Source: JBJXHN01 sp046233135
GTDB lineage: Bacteria; Pseudomonadota; Alphaproteobacteria; Rhodospirillales; Rhodospirillaceae
Reading direction: 5' to 3'
Length of the DNA: 64,000 nt
Assembly: GCA_046233135.1 (NCBI GenBank)
Contig: JBJXHN010000004.1
Span: 620,001 to 684,000, forward strand
Within the stretch, counting starts at the first letter, position 1. Each line of letters opens with the position of its first letter. Both the position numbers and the translations under genes were made by a program. This document shows, piece after piece, positions 49,568-58,873 of this stretch. The notes under the pieces are model-generated. The model had not been told where the DNA came from. It was given only the letters and a program-made list of their open reading frames with translations, and did no database searches.

Positions 49568-50610
49568 CCTTTGATCCCCCGCGCCTGCCCTTGCCGCTGG
49601 AAACGGAGACCACCGACGCCCTGCGCCCGGTGAGCTCGTCCGAAGTCGCTGCCCTGCGCGCCCTGCCGCGCACCGCCGAGGTCCATCGCGAGGCCCTGGC
49701 CGGGCTGGACGTGCTGCACCAAGTGGAAACCGCCGGCCAGCCGTCCACCGATGCCCTGCCGGCCCGGTTCCGGGTGGCCGCCTGGAACATGGAACGCTGC
49801 CTGGACCCCGAGGGCGCCGCTGCCCTGCTGGCCGCCGAGCGGCCGGATATCGTGCTGCTGTCGGAAATGGACAACGGCATGGCCCGCAGCGGCCAGCGCC
49901 ACACCCCCCGCGCCATGGCCCTGCCCCTGGGCATGGGATATGCCTATGCGGTGGAGTTCCTGGAACTGACCCTGGGCAGTTCCCGCGAGGTGGCCCTGGC
50001 CGGGCTGACGGTGGAGTCGGTGAATGACAAGGGCTTCCACGGCAATGCCATCCTCAGCCGCGCCCCGCTGACCCGGGTGGCGCTGCTGCGCCTGGATGTG
50101 GACGGCCTGTGGTTCGGCGGCCGGCCGGTGGGTAAGGAACCGGGGCAGGACCGGGTGGGCGGCCGGGTGGCCGTGCTCGCCGAAGTGCCCACCGACGGGG
50201 GACCGGTGGTGGTTGTCTCCGCCCATCTGGAAAGCCAGGCCGACGCGCCGCTGCGCGAAGCCCAGATGCTGCATATCCTGGATGCGGCGGCGGCCTTTGC
50301 GGCAGAGGGCACCCCGATTCTGGTGGGCGGTGACCTGAACACCGGTAACCACCTGCCCGGCAGCGACTGGCGGCTGGAGACCCTGTTCGCGGCGGCCGAA
50401 CGGGCCGGCTTCCATTGGGACGGCAATGCCGAGGGGCTGACGGTGCGGGATTCGCGGATATCGCTGGTGGGCAGCCGGCAATCCCATCTGGACTGGTTCT
50501 GCGCCCGGGGCCTGAGCGCTGCCGATCCGCGCATCCTGCAAGGCCTCGACCCCCGGGGCGTGCCGCTGTCCGACCACGAACCGATCATCGCCGACTGGGT
50601 GGTGGGCTGA
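49564..50610 (+). CDS. Endonuclease/exonuclease/phosphatase-fold hydrolase in the ugp operon
   Basis: A 348-residue member of the EEP superfamily, which comprises phosphodiesterases such as DNase I, AP endonucleases and sphingomyelinases. Catalytic residues appear in order: VAAWNMER (Asn), LLSEMDNG (Glu), VVVVSAHLESQ (His), VGGDLNTGNH (Asp, Asn) and PLSDHEPIIAD (Asp-His). The start GTG overlaps the ugpC stop, so it is an operon member. No signal peptide is evident, so a cytoplasmic role on imported glycerophosphodiesters or their headgroups is suggested; this is inferred from context and not known for the family. Confidence 0.85.
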   Translation: MTFDPPRLPLPLETETTDALRPVSSSEVAALRALPRTAEVHREALAGLDVLHQVETAGQPSTDALPARFRVAAWNMERCLDPEGAAALLAAERPDIVLLSEMDNGMARSGQRHTPRAMALPLGMGYAYAVEFLELTLGSSREVALAGLTVESVNDKGFHGNAILSRAPLTRVALLRLDVDGLWFGGRPVGKEPGQDRVGGRVAVLAEVPTDGGPVVVVSAHLESQADAPLREAQMLHILDAAAAFAAEGTPILVGGDLNTGNHLPGSDWRLETLFAAAERAGFHWDGNAEGLTVRDSRISLVGSRQSHLDWFCARGLSAADPRILQGLDPRGVPLSDHEPIIADWVVG

Positions 50611-50730
50611 CGGAGGCCGCTTCTGCGGTGGGCGTCAATCCGTCACGGAAAGCTCTCGGAGCTTTCACGCCGGGGTTAAAGAGACTCTGGCAGTCTCCCG
50701 ATCACCACGATAGCTATGGGGAGTTCCGCC

Positions 50731-51975
50731 ATGTCGCCTTCGCGCGTATTTTCCGCCGCCCTGTTGGCCGGCCTGATCCTGGGCAGCGGTGCCGCCCATG
50801 CGGCCGAGACCGCGGTTCAGCTCGGTCCCCGGCCGTTTTTCCTGATGGACCGTCTGGACGACGGTCCGTTGAAAGAGGCCCTGCAGGCCTGTGACGACGG
50901 CCGTGCCTTCACGCCCACGGCCTTTTCCATCGGCCACCGGGGGGCGCCGATGCAGTTCCCCGAGCATACGGTGGAATCCTATCGGGCCGCCGCCCGCATG
51001 GGAGCGGGCATCGTCGAATGCGATGTCACCTTTACCAAAGACCGCCAGCTGGTCTGCCGTCATTCCCAGTGCGACTTGCACACCACGACCGACATCCTGG
51101 CCCACGCGGATCTGGCGGCGAAATGCACCCAGCCGTTCTCTCCTGCCGATCCGGCGACGGGGAAGAAGGCCTCGGCCACATGCTGCACCAGTGACATCAC
51201 CCTGGACGAGTTCCGCCGCCTGAAGGGCAAGATGGACGGCGCCGATTCCGCCGCCACCACCATCGAAGGCTACATGGCGGGCACACCGGGCTGGCGCACG
51301 GATCTGTATACCGGCTCGGCCGGCGGAACCCTGATGACCCATGCCGAAAGCATCGCCCTGTTCCGCGAGCTGGGGGTGAAGTTCACGCCCGAACTGAAGG
51401 AACCGAGCGTGGGAATGCCCTTTGACGGCGACTACACCCAGGAGGCCTATGCCCAGCAGATGCTCGACGAGTATACGGTCGCCGGGGTTGATCCCGCCGA
51501 CGTCTATCCCCAGTCCTTCCGCCACGAAGACGTGCTGTACTGGCTGAAGGCAGCGCCCGAATTCGGCAAGCAGGCGGTGTGGCTGGATGACCGCTACGAC
51601 ATCGAAGGCTTCGATTCCAACAAGCCGGAGACCTTCGAGCCGTCGATGCAAGAGCTCGCAGACCTGGGGGTGAAGATCATTGCCCCGCCGCTGTTCATGC
51701 TGGTGACCGCCGATGCGGACGGCACGCTGACGCCCTCGGCCTATGCCAAGGCGGCCAAGGAGGCGGGCCTGAAGATCATCGCCTGGAGCCTGGAACGGTC
51801 CGGCCCGCTGGCCGGTGGTGGCGGCTGGTACTATCTGACCGTCAACGATGCCATTCATGACGACGCCGACACCCTGGTGCTGCTGGACGTGCTGGCCAAG
51901 CAGGTGGGGGTGATGGGCGTGTTCTCCGACTGGCCCGCCACCACCACCTTCTACGCCAACTGCATGGGGTTGTAG
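50731..51975 (+). CDS. Periplasmic glycerophosphodiester phosphodiesterase
   Basis: A 414-residue GlpQ-like enzyme with a Sec signal (SRVFSAALLAGLILGSGAAHA). The GDPD signature is SIGHRGAPMQFPEHTVESYRAA, then IVECDVTFTKDRQLVCRHSQCDL, with the conserved His, Arg, Glu and Asp residues that bind the metal and act in catalysis. An insertion of about 100 residues (CTQPFSPADPATGKKAS... to GYMAGTPGWRT) is typical of the larger periplasmic class. It releases glycerol-3-phosphate for the Ugp system. GGGGAG before ATG 50731 favours it over ATG 50716. It lies 120 bases after the EEP gene. Confidence 0.9.
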   Translation: MSPSRVFSAALLAGLILGSGAAHAAETAVQLGPRPFFLMDRLDDGPLKEALQACDDGRAFTPTAFSIGHRGAPMQFPEHTVESYRAAARMGAGIVECDVTFTKDRQLVCRHSQCDLHTTTDILAHADLAAKCTQPFSPADPATGKKASATCCTSDITLDEFRRLKGKMDGADSAATTIEGYMAGTPGWRTDLYTGSAGGTLMTHAESIALFRELGVKFTPELKEPSVGMPFDGDYTQEAYAQQMLDEYTVAGVDPADVYPQSFRHEDVLYWLKAAPEFGKQAVWLDDRYDIEGFDSNKPETFEPSMQELADLGVKIIAPPLFMLVTADADGTLTPSAYAKAAKEAGLKIIAWSLERSGPLAGGGGWYYLTVNDAIHDDADTLVLLDVLAKQVGVMGVFSDWPATTTFYANCMGL

Positions 51976-51987
51976 GGAAGACAGAGG

Positions 51988-52015
51988 AAGGGCGCGACCG
52001 TGCGGTCGCGCCCTT
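51988..52015. terminator. Convergent hairpin terminator
   Basis: AAGGGCGCGACCG (51988-52000) pairs with CGGTCGCGCCCTT (52003-52015) perfectly, followed by TTT-like bases. It separates the phosphodiesterase gene from the minus-strand channel gene. Confidence 0.75.
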
Positions 52016-52041
52016 TCGCGTGCGGAGCCTTGCCGGAGACC

Positions 52042-54456
52042 TCAGCCCGGCAGGTCGACTTCCGCCCCTTTCTCTTCGTCGCTGGGGGGCAGGGGGATGG
52101 GGGCCGGTGGCGCTGTCGGCGGCGTTTTAGGTTTGGTATCCACGCGGACATAGGCCGGCGGGGCGTTGCCCTCCTTATCCACACCGAAATACAGCGTTGT
52201 ATGGGGGAAGGGGATTTCGATCTGCCGGGCGTCGAAGATCTTCTTCATGCGGCGATTGAACTCCCGGCCCACATACCATTGCTTGATCGGCCGGGTCTTG
52301 AGGCGGGCCTTGATCACCACGGCCGAGTCGGCGAACTGGTCGACGCCCAGGATTTCGATCGGCTCCAGGATCTCGGCGGCGTATTCGGGGACCTGTCGCA
52401 GCTCCTCGTCCACCTCCTTCAGGGCTGCGCAGACCTCGTCGGTGTCCTCGCGGTAGGCGACGCCCACATCCATGACGTAGTAGCTGAAGTCCTTGGTCAT
52501 GTTGGTCACCGTGTCCACCGTGCTGAACGGCACGGTGTGCACGCTGCCCGACAGATCGCGCAGGCGGATGGACCGCACCGACAGGGCTTCCACCACCCCC
52601 GAATGGCCGCCGACACTGACCACGTCGCCCACCGACAGGGTGTCTTCGATCAGGCAGAAGGCGCCGGTGATCACGTCCTGGACCAGCTTCTGCGACCCGA
52701 AGCTGATGGCCAGACCCAGCACCCCGGCACCGGCGAGCAGCGGGCCGATGTTGACGCCGATTTCCGACAGGATGATCAGCGTGGCGATCACCAGCAGGAA
52801 GATCATCGCCACCGTGCGGGCCAGCGGCACCAGGGTGCGGACCCGCTGGCTGCGCTCCACCACCAGACCGTCGGCACCGGTCTGGTTGAGGAAGCGGTCG
52901 GCGCTGTTGGAAATCACTTCCCATGCGGCGATGGCCAGGACCAGGATCAGGGCGATGGAGCCGATCGCGCCCAGCAGGCGCTGGCCGGCGGCGCTGGACA
53001 CCCAGTTCAGGCTGTCCGCTCCCCAGGCGCTGAGCAGGAAGACGAAAGCGATGAAGGTCACCAGCAGCCGGGCCGCCGTCTTCAGCGCCGCCACATAGCG
53101 GTTGGAGCGGCGCTCCAGTCCCGGATAGGTGGTGCGCAGGTCCTGGGCGACGCGGAAGCCCTGGTCGATCAGGGTGGTCAGCAGGCGGCCGAGGATCACC
53201 GCCAGCAGAACGATGACGGCGCTTTTCACCGTGGCCACCGCGGCGAATTCGAAGCCGCCCGGGACGTCCAGGAACCAGGTGAGGAACAGGGCGGTGGCAT
53301 AGAGGATGGCCAGCACGTGCCACAGCTCGCCTAGCCGGGCCACGGCGGCCGCGCCCTTGCCGTCCCCGGCCAGGGTGGTCAGGTGGCCCCGCAGCCAGTC
53401 GGCCACCGCGCGGCGGTTCTGCAGGATGAACATCACCACCAGGGCGAATTCGGCGGCGCCGAACAGCTTGCTGATCAGCAGCCGTGCGCCCAGCGGCAGA
53501 CCCAGCACGTCGGACACCCCGAACACCAGGAAGCCGGCAACGGCCACGTTGGTCAGGCGGCGCGCCCAGATGTACAGATAATGGCCGGTCTCCTCGCTCA
53601 TCGGCAGCAGGGCCATGCGCGGCGAGGGCGGCCGCAGCACGGCCTGGGACAGGGCGTGGATCACCCGGGCGATGATGAAGGCGTTGACGGTCAGCGTGGC
53701 GGCCAGCCGCACCGCCAGCCGCGCTTCGATCAGCCCCAGGGTCAGGTTGACGGCGATGGCAAAGGCCCCCACCGGCAGCAGCAGCACGATCACATGCAGC
53801 GGCACCAGCACCATGCGCAGCAGGAAGGGCGCGGTATCGGCGGTCTGGGCGATCCGGTCGATGGGGCGGCGGATGGCCCGGCCGACAATGGCCCGCGCCA
53901 CCAGGGCGCAGGCCAGGGCCAAGCAGAACTGCCACAGGAAGGTGACCCACAGGGACAGCACCGCCGGATCGGTCTGGATTTCCAGCCAGTAGAGGATCTG
54001 CGGAACGGCGGACAGGGTATCGGCCCCGCTGAGCAGGGTCTGCCACGTGCTGCCCAGCTGCTCGGCCAGCATGGCGACGATCGTGGGGTCCTGATCCGCC
54101 GCCTCGGTGGTAACGTCCGTCGCCCCGGCCTGGGCTGCGGCCACTGGATCGGCCGGGGGCTGTTCGGTTCCAGGGGAGCCGGGCGCTGCGGTGGCGCGCA
54201 GGGCTTCGGCCAGCGCCGAGCGCACGGCCGGGTCCTGAAGGGCGCGGACAAGGGCCTGGACGTCGCCGCTTTGGGCCTCTGCCGTGGTGGCTTGGGCGGT
54301 GCTGGAGGGGGGCGGTGCTTCGGGCGCGGGATCGGCCGTCTGGGCAAACGCCGGAAGCGGGGCAAGGAAAAGAATCAGGCAAAGGCACAGGGTCGCCAGT
54401 AAGGGCAGACGCGGCACCGGGCGCCCGAGGGCGGGGTGTCTATGAATCAAAGGCAT
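52042..54456 (-). CDS. Large mechanosensitive channel, MscS/MscK-like
   Basis: An 804-residue membrane protein. A signal peptide (LATLCLCLILFLAPLPAFAQ) is followed by a ~110-residue Ala/Pro/Gln-rich periplasmic segment, about ten helices, and the C-terminal MscS core: pore-lining GPLLAGAGVLGLAISFGSQKLVQDVITG, then the beta domain DTLSVGDVVSVGGHSGVVEALSVRSIRLRDLSGSVHTVPFS. The tail is Pro-rich (TPPTAPPAPIPLPPSDEE). It should open under membrane tension and relieve osmotic shock. ATG 54456 gives a normal signal peptide; the frame is open earlier. Confidence 0.9.
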   Translation of the reverse strand: MPLIHRHPALGRPVPRLPLLATLCLCLILFLAPLPAFAQTADPAPEAPPPSSTAQATTAEAQSGDVQALVRALQDPAVRSALAEALRATAAPGSPGTEQPPADPVAAAQAGATDVTTEAADQDPTIVAMLAEQLGSTWQTLLSGADTLSAVPQILYWLEIQTDPAVLSLWVTFLWQFCLALACALVARAIVGRAIRRPIDRIAQTADTAPFLLRMVLVPLHVIVLLLPVGAFAIAVNLTLGLIEARLAVRLAATLTVNAFIIARVIHALSQAVLRPPSPRMALLPMSEETGHYLYIWARRLTNVAVAGFLVFGVSDVLGLPLGARLLISKLFGAAEFALVVMFILQNRRAVADWLRGHLTTLAGDGKGAAAVARLGELWHVLAILYATALFLTWFLDVPGGFEFAAVATVKSAVIVLLAVILGRLLTTLIDQGFRVAQDLRTTYPGLERRSNRYVAALKTAARLLVTFIAFVFLLSAWGADSLNWVSSAAGQRLLGAIGSIALILVLAIAAWEVISNSADRFLNQTGADGLVVERSQRVRTLVPLARTVAMIFLLVIATLIILSEIGVNIGPLLAGAGVLGLAISFGSQKLVQDVITGAFCLIEDTLSVGDVVSVGGHSGVVEALSVRSIRLRDLSGSVHTVPFSTVDTVTNMTKDFSYYVMDVGVAYREDTDEVCAALKEVDEELRQVPEYAAEILEPIEILGVDQFADSAVVIKARLKTRPIKQWYVGREFNRRMKKIFDARQIEIPFPHTTLYFGVDKEGNAPPAYVRVDTKPKTPPTAPPAPIPLPPSDEEKGAEVDLPG

Positions 54457-54571
54457 GTCTTGTCCGCAGCTGAAGTTCGTGGCAAGAGGTATAGAGGTTT
54501 GTCGTCCGGCCGCCTGGATCAAGGTCTATGGGGGGATGGGACGTCGCGTGTCCGGAAAGGCCGGTTTCCCG

Positions 54572-54913
54572 ATGAATGTCACCATTTACCACAATCCCCG
54601 CTGTTCGAAATCCCGGGCCACCCTGGCCCTGCTGGAAGAACGCGGGATTGCGCCAACGGTTGTCGAGTACCTGAAAAATTCTCCGGACGCCGAGACTCTG
54701 GGGCGTATCGCAGGCATGCTAGGCATGGCGCCCAAGGATATGCTGCGCAAGAAGGAAGCCAAGGACGCCGGGATCGACCCCGACGCCGGGGATGCCGCCG
54801 TCCTGGCCGGCATTGCCGCCAACCCGGCGGCGCTGGAACGGCCCATCGTCGTGGTCGACAACAGTCGTGCCCGCATCGGCCGCCCCCCGGAATCGGTGCT
54901 GGAGATCCTCTGA
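54572..54913 (+). CDS. arsC: Arsenate reductase (glutaredoxin type)
   Basis: A 113-residue ArsC: VTIYHNPRCSKSRATLALLEERG has the catalytic Cys in CSKSR; the conserved EYLKNSP, LIGKGMLGMAP-like helix and the P-loop proline (LERPIVVVDNSRARIGRPPESV) follow. Reduces arsenate to arsenite with glutathione and glutaredoxin. It lies divergent from the MscS gene and 59 bases before the TPR protein. No arsenite exporter or ArsR regulator is present, so it is probably a housekeeping copy. Confidence 0.88.
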   Translation: MNVTIYHNPRCSKSRATLALLEERGIAPTVVEYLKNSPDAETLGRIAGMLGMAPKDMLRKKEAKDAGIDPDAGDAAVLAGIAANPAALERPIVVVDNSRARIGRPPESVLEIL

Positions 54914-54972
54914 ACCGGGGCATTGCGGAGCGGCATTGCGCCGCAGGCGGGCAACAGGGAGACGGAAGCGGC

Positions 54973-56424
54973 ATGGGAACGCGGTTCGAAGAGGCCTATG
55001 CCCACCATCTCGCCGGTCGTCTGGGCGATGCCGCCGACGGCTACTGGGCGCTGATCGATGCCCGGGATGAACCGCCGGGCACCCGGCTGCTGCTGGCCAC
55101 CATCGCCCGTGCCTGCGGCTATGAGGATCTGGCGGGCGCGCTGGAAGCGGCCGAAGACGGCAACGCGCTGGGTGCCGAGGGGCACATGCGGCTGGCCCGG
55201 GTGTTGTGCAATGCCGAGGAACACGGGCGGGCGGCCTGGCACCTGGATGCCGCGCGCGGCCTGGGCGAAGACGGGCCGGACCTCCATTGCATTCTGGGCC
55301 GCGTGCATGCGTCGCGCGGCAACGACGCCTGGGCCGAGGAAGCCTATCGCGCGGCTCTGGCCCGTGATCCCGGGAACCTGATGGCGCTGGTCAATCTCGG
55401 CGGCCTGATCAAGGGCCAGGGCCGGGTGGACGAAGCCCGCGCCCTGTTCGACACGGCCGTCGCCGCCCATCCCGGCGATCCCCAGGCCCGGTACAGCCGG
55501 GCGGTGACGGCGCTGCTGCAAGGGGATCTGGCGACGGGCTGGGATGATTACCGTGCCCGCTGGCTGCTGGCCGGCTGCGTCAACCTGCCCGCCAACCTGC
55601 CTGGTCCCGCCTGGGACGGTACGGTCACCCCCGGGAAATCCCTGATGCTGCATGCGGAACAGGGGCTTGGGGATACCTTGATGTTCGCCCGCTTCGCCCC
55701 CTGGCTGGCCGCCAGGGGCATGCGGGTGACGCTGGAGGTCCATCCGCCCCTGGTGCCGGTGCTGTCCACCCTGGACAGTGTCACTGTCATCCCCAGGGGC
55801 ACCACGGTGATGCCCCACGACGGCCATGCGGCGCTGATGGATGTGCCCTACCTGCTGGGGGTGAACGACCAGGAGGCCATCCCCGCCGCCGTCCCCTATA
55901 TCTCCGCCGAGCTGGAGCGGGTGGTGGCTTGGCGTGACCGGCTGCCGGCCGGCCTGACCATCGGCCTGTGCTGGCAGGGTGACCCGGAAAGCCCGCTGGA
56001 TGCCGGCCGGTCCGTGCCTCTGGTGGACTGGCTGCCGCTGCTGACCCTGCCGGGCATTACCTTCGTCTCGCTGCAAAAGCAGCACGGTCTGGAGCAACTG
56101 GCCGATTTGCCGGAAAACGTGTGCCTGGAAAGCTTCGGGGCCGAGATGGATACCGACGGGGCCTTCCTGGATACGGCGGCGATCATGATGTCGCTGGATC
56201 TGGTGGTGACGTCCGATACCTCGGTCGCCCATCTCGCCGGCGCCCTGGGCCGCCCCTGCTGGGTCGCCCTGCGGCGGGTCCCCACTTGGCACTGGGGCGT
56301 GTCGGGGCTGGCCATGCCCTGGTATCCCAGTATGCATCTGTTTCGCCAGGACATGCCCGGCGACTGGCGCGGCCCGGTGTGGAGCATCGTCGATGCTCTG
56401 ACCAAGGCGCTGGCCGCGCCGTGA
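54973..56424 (+). CDS. TPR protein with glycosyltransferase family 9-like domain
   Basis: A 483-residue protein. The N-terminal ~200 residues are TPR repeats (EEAYAHHLAGRLGDAADGYWALIDA, GRVHASRGNDAWAEEAYRAALARDPGNLMALVNLGGLIKGQGRVDEARALFDTAVAAHPGDPQARYSRAV). The C-terminal ~270 residues resemble GT9/ADP-heptose transferases: LMLHAEQGLGDTLMFARFAPWL, then VVTSDTSVAHLAGALGRPCWVAL. Such fusions occur near surface-polymer genes and may act as non-processive glycosyltransferases or as scaffolds. The substrate is unknown. Confidence 0.82.
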   Translation: MGTRFEEAYAHHLAGRLGDAADGYWALIDARDEPPGTRLLLATIARACGYEDLAGALEAAEDGNALGAEGHMRLARVLCNAEEHGRAAWHLDAARGLGEDGPDLHCILGRVHASRGNDAWAEEAYRAALARDPGNLMALVNLGGLIKGQGRVDEARALFDTAVAAHPGDPQARYSRAVTALLQGDLATGWDDYRARWLLAGCVNLPANLPGPAWDGTVTPGKSLMLHAEQGLGDTLMFARFAPWLAARGMRVTLEVHPPLVPVLSTLDSVTVIPRGTTVMPHDGHAALMDVPYLLGVNDQEAIPAAVPYISAELERVVAWRDRLPAGLTIGLCWQGDPESPLDAGRSVPLVDWLPLLTLPGITFVSLQKQHGLEQLADLPENVCLESFGAEMDTDGAFLDTAAIMMSLDLVVTSDTSVAHLAGALGRPCWVALRRVPTWHWGVSGLAMPWYPSMHLFRQDMPGDWRGPVWSIVDALTKALAAP

Positions 56425-56615
56425 TAGCGGGGGCACGGGGCGCTGCAGCGAATTTCAACTATTAGGTAAAAATATTTTATTCAAGGTGATATGGGGGGTT
56501 TGCGCCATGGCGCCGCCGGTCATTGTTGGTTAACCTTATTCCAGGGCTGCGGTATTCAAGGACGGCCCTTTCAAGGAACGGCCTGGTCACGGGCCACGGG
56601 AACAGGGATGAGGCA

Positions 56616-56921
56616 ATGATCGACCATGTGTTCATCCGCTGCATTCGGGGTCGCCACCTGCTGAGATTCCAGTACGGGGGGCAATCCCGGCTCGTCGAAC
56701 CCCATCTGTTCGGGCTGGACGCCCGGGGGGAGACGGTGCTGATCGCCTATGAGGTTCCGGGTCGCCGCAAAGGCGACCGGACCGGCTGGCACACCTATCG
56801 CACCGACCATATGGAAAACATCCGTGCGCTGGATGAACGGTTCGTCGCATTGCGCGCGGGCCGGGGGGATCACCTGTCCGCATTGCGGCAGGTGATCTGT
56901 GATTCCGGCGAGGGAGAATGA
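56616..56921 (+). CDS. Small WYL-domain-like protein
   Basis: A 101-residue protein built like an isolated WYL domain: FIRCIRGRHLLRFQYGGQSRLVEPHLFGLDARGETVLIAYEVPG. The pattern (F/Y)xYGGxxRxVEPhxhGxxxxGxxxLxAY is what marks WYL ligand-sensing domains, normally joined to an HTH. No HTH is present here. It could sense a nucleic-acid-related ligand and act on a partner. The stop codon abuts the A-run of the next terminator. Confidence 0.65.
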   Translation: MIDHVFIRCIRGRHLLRFQYGGQSRLVEPHLFGLDARGETVLIAYEVPGRRKGDRTGWHTYRTDHMENIRALDERFVALRAGRGDHLSALRQVICDSGEGE

Positions 56922-56962
56922 AAAAACCGCCCGGCGGGAGGGGACCCCTCCTCACCGGGCGG
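56921..56962 (-). terminator. Intrinsic terminator of the hbd operon
   Basis: On the minus strand CCGCCCGG (56962-56955) pairs with CCGGGCGG (56934-56927) around an inner GAGGGG/CCCCTC stem, then TTTTTT. It ends the etfB-etfA-hbd transcript. Confidence 0.85.
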
Positions 56963-57017
56963 CAGGTCGGATCATGCGGCCGGACACGGGGGAGGACCCC
57001 CGCGCCGATCCGATGTG

Positions 57018-57890
57018 TCAGCGTGTGGGCACGGGCTGTTCACCGGAGTAGTCGTAGAAGCCCTTGCCGGTCTTGCGACCCAGCCAGCCGGCCTCGACGT
57101 ACTTTACCAGCAGCGGGCAGGGCCGGTACTTGGTGTCGGCCAGGCCTTCGTGCAGCACATGCATGACGGCCAGACAGACGTCCAGACCGATGAAGTCGGC
57201 CAGTTCCAGCGGACCCATCGGGTGGTTGGCGCCCAGCTTCATGGCGGTGTCGATGGCATCGACGCTGCCCACGCCCTCGTACAGGGTGTAGACCGCTTCG
57301 TTGATCATCGGCAGCAGGATGCGGTTGACGATGAAGGCGGGGAAATCCTCGGCGCTGACCGGAATCTTTTCCATCTTCACGGTCAGTTCGCGGATGGCCT
57401 GGAAGGTTTCCTCGGCCGTGGCGATGCCGCGGATCAGTTCCACCAGCTTCATCACCGGAACCGGGTTCATGAAGTGCATGCCCATGAACTTTTCCGGACG
57501 GTCCGTCGCCGCACCCAGGCGGGTAATGGAAATCGACGAGGTGTTCGACGCCACGAACGCTTCGGGCTTCAGGATCGGGCATAGTTCCGTCAGGATCTTG
57601 CGCTTCACCTGTTCGGCTTCGGTCGCGGCTTCGATGACCAGATCGCAATCGGCCAGCGGCTTCATGTCGGAGGTGGTGGAAATCCGCGCCACCGCCGCCT
57701 TGGCGTCGGCATCGTCAACCTTGCCCTTGCTGACCTGACGATCCAGGTTCTTGTTGATGGACGCCAGTGCCTTTTCCAGCGACTTCTCGCTGACATCCAT
57801 GAGCTGGACATTCAGCCCGGCGAGCGCGCAAACGTGCGCGATGCCGTGGCCCATCTGCCCGGCGCCGATAACGCCAATCTTCTGAATCAT
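57018..57890 (-). CDS. 3-Hydroxybutyryl-CoA dehydrogenase
   Basis: A 290-residue 3-hydroxyacyl-CoA dehydrogenase: Rossmann motif IGVIGAGQMGHGIAHVCALAG, VIEAATE, ASNTSSISITRLG, catalytic His in GMHFMNPVPVMKLVE and C-terminal GPLELADFIGLD with EGLADTKYRPCPLLVKYVEAG. It oxidises 3-hydroxybutyryl-CoA with NAD+ or works in reverse in polyhydroxybutyrate and butyrate-type routes. It follows etfA by 42 bases, an arrangement that suggests fatty-acyl-CoA oxidation with ETF as electron acceptor. Confidence 0.93.
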   Translation of the reverse strand: MIQKIGVIGAGQMGHGIAHVCALAGLNVQLMDVSEKSLEKALASINKNLDRQVSKGKVDDADAKAAVARISTTSDMKPLADCDLVIEAATEAEQVKRKILTELCPILKPEAFVASNTSSISITRLGAATDRPEKFMGMHFMNPVPVMKLVELIRGIATAEETFQAIRELTVKMEKIPVSAEDFPAFIVNRILLPMINEAVYTLYEGVGSVDAIDTAMKLGANHPMGPLELADFIGLDVCLAVMHVLHEGLADTKYRPCPLLVKYVEAGWLGRKTGKGFYDYSGEQPVPTR

Positions 57891-57932
57891 GCGATCTTGC
57901 CCCTTTGATTTCTATGCCGTGGCTAGGATCGA

Positions 57933-58871
57933 CTAGCTCTTGTCCAGCTCAGCGGAGAGTTCGGGCAGGGCCTGAAACAGATCCGCCACCAGGCCGTAGT
58001 CGGCGACCTGGAAGATGGGCGCTTCCTCGTCTTTGTTTATGGCCACGATGACCTTTGAGTCCTTCATGCCAGCCAGATGCTGGATGGCACCGCTGATGCC
58101 CACGGCGACGTACAGTTCCGGTGCCACGATCTTGCCGGTCTGACCCACCTGGTAATCATTGGGGACGAACCCGGAATCCACCGCCGCCCGAGAGGCGCCG
58201 ACCGCCGCCCCCAGCTTGTCGGCCACGTCTTCCAGAAGCTTGAAATTCTCGCCGGACCCCATACCCCGGCCACCGGAAACGATCACCCGGGCACTGGTCA
58301 GTTCGGGCCGTTCAGACTTGGACAGTTCCTGACCCACAAAGGCGCTCAGCCCCGGGTCGGCCGCCGCTGGCACATCTTCGATGACTGCGGATCCGCCTTC
58401 GGCCGCCACCGGGTCGAACGCGGTGGTGCGCACGGTGATGACCTTCCTGGAGTCGGAGGTCTGCACGGTCGCCATGGCGTTGCCGGCAAAGATCGGACGG
58501 ATGAAGGTGTCTTCGCCGACCACTCCGGTGATGTCGGAGATCTGGGCGATGTCCAGCAGGGCGGCGACACGCGGCATGACGTTCTTGCCCGAGGTGGTGG
58601 CCGGCGCCAGCATGTGGCTGTAGCCGTCGGCCAGACCGACGATCAGGGCGGCCAGCGGTTCGGCGACCGGATGGGCGTACAGGTCCGCGTCGCAGCGCAG
58701 GACCTTGGTCACCCCGGCCACCTTGGCACCGGCATCGGCCGCGCCCTGGCAGTCCTTGCCGGCGACCAGCAGGTGGATATCGTCGCCCAGGGCCGCCGCA
58801 GCGGCAACGGTGGGCAGGGTGGCCGGCCGCAGATGGGCGTTATCGTGTTCGGCAATGACTAGAATGGCCAT
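57933..58871 (-). CDS. etfA: Electron transfer flavoprotein alpha subunit
   Basis: A 312-residue FAD-binding subunit. Core features: ILVIAEHDNAHLRPATLPTVAAAAALG at the N-terminus and the FAD segment VIVSGGRGMGSGENFKLLEDVADKLGAAVGASRAAVDSGFVPNDYQVGQTGKIVAPELYVAVGISGAIQHLAGMKDSKVIVAINKDEEAPIFQVADYGLVADLF, which is the family mark. It shuttles electrons from acyl-CoA dehydrogenases to ETF-quinone oxidoreductase. Two bases separate it from etfB. Confidence 0.95.
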   Translation of the reverse strand: MAILVIAEHDNAHLRPATLPTVAAAAALGDDIHLLVAGKDCQGAADAGAKVAGVTKVLRCDADLYAHPVAEPLAALIVGLADGYSHMLAPATTSGKNVMPRVAALLDIAQISDITGVVGEDTFIRPIFAGNAMATVQTSDSRKVITVRTTAFDPVAAEGGSAVIEDVPAAADPGLSAFVGQELSKSERPELTSARVIVSGGRGMGSGENFKLLEDVADKLGAAVGASRAAVDSGFVPNDYQVGQTGKIVAPELYVAVGISGAIQHLAGMKDSKVIVAINKDEEAPIFQVADYGLVADLFQALPELSAELDKS

Positions 58872-58873
58872 GA

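Noticed and set aside
54572..54913. Arsenic-resistance operon around arsC
   Set aside because: No ArsR, ArsB/Acr3 or other partner lies nearby; only a single reductase is present.
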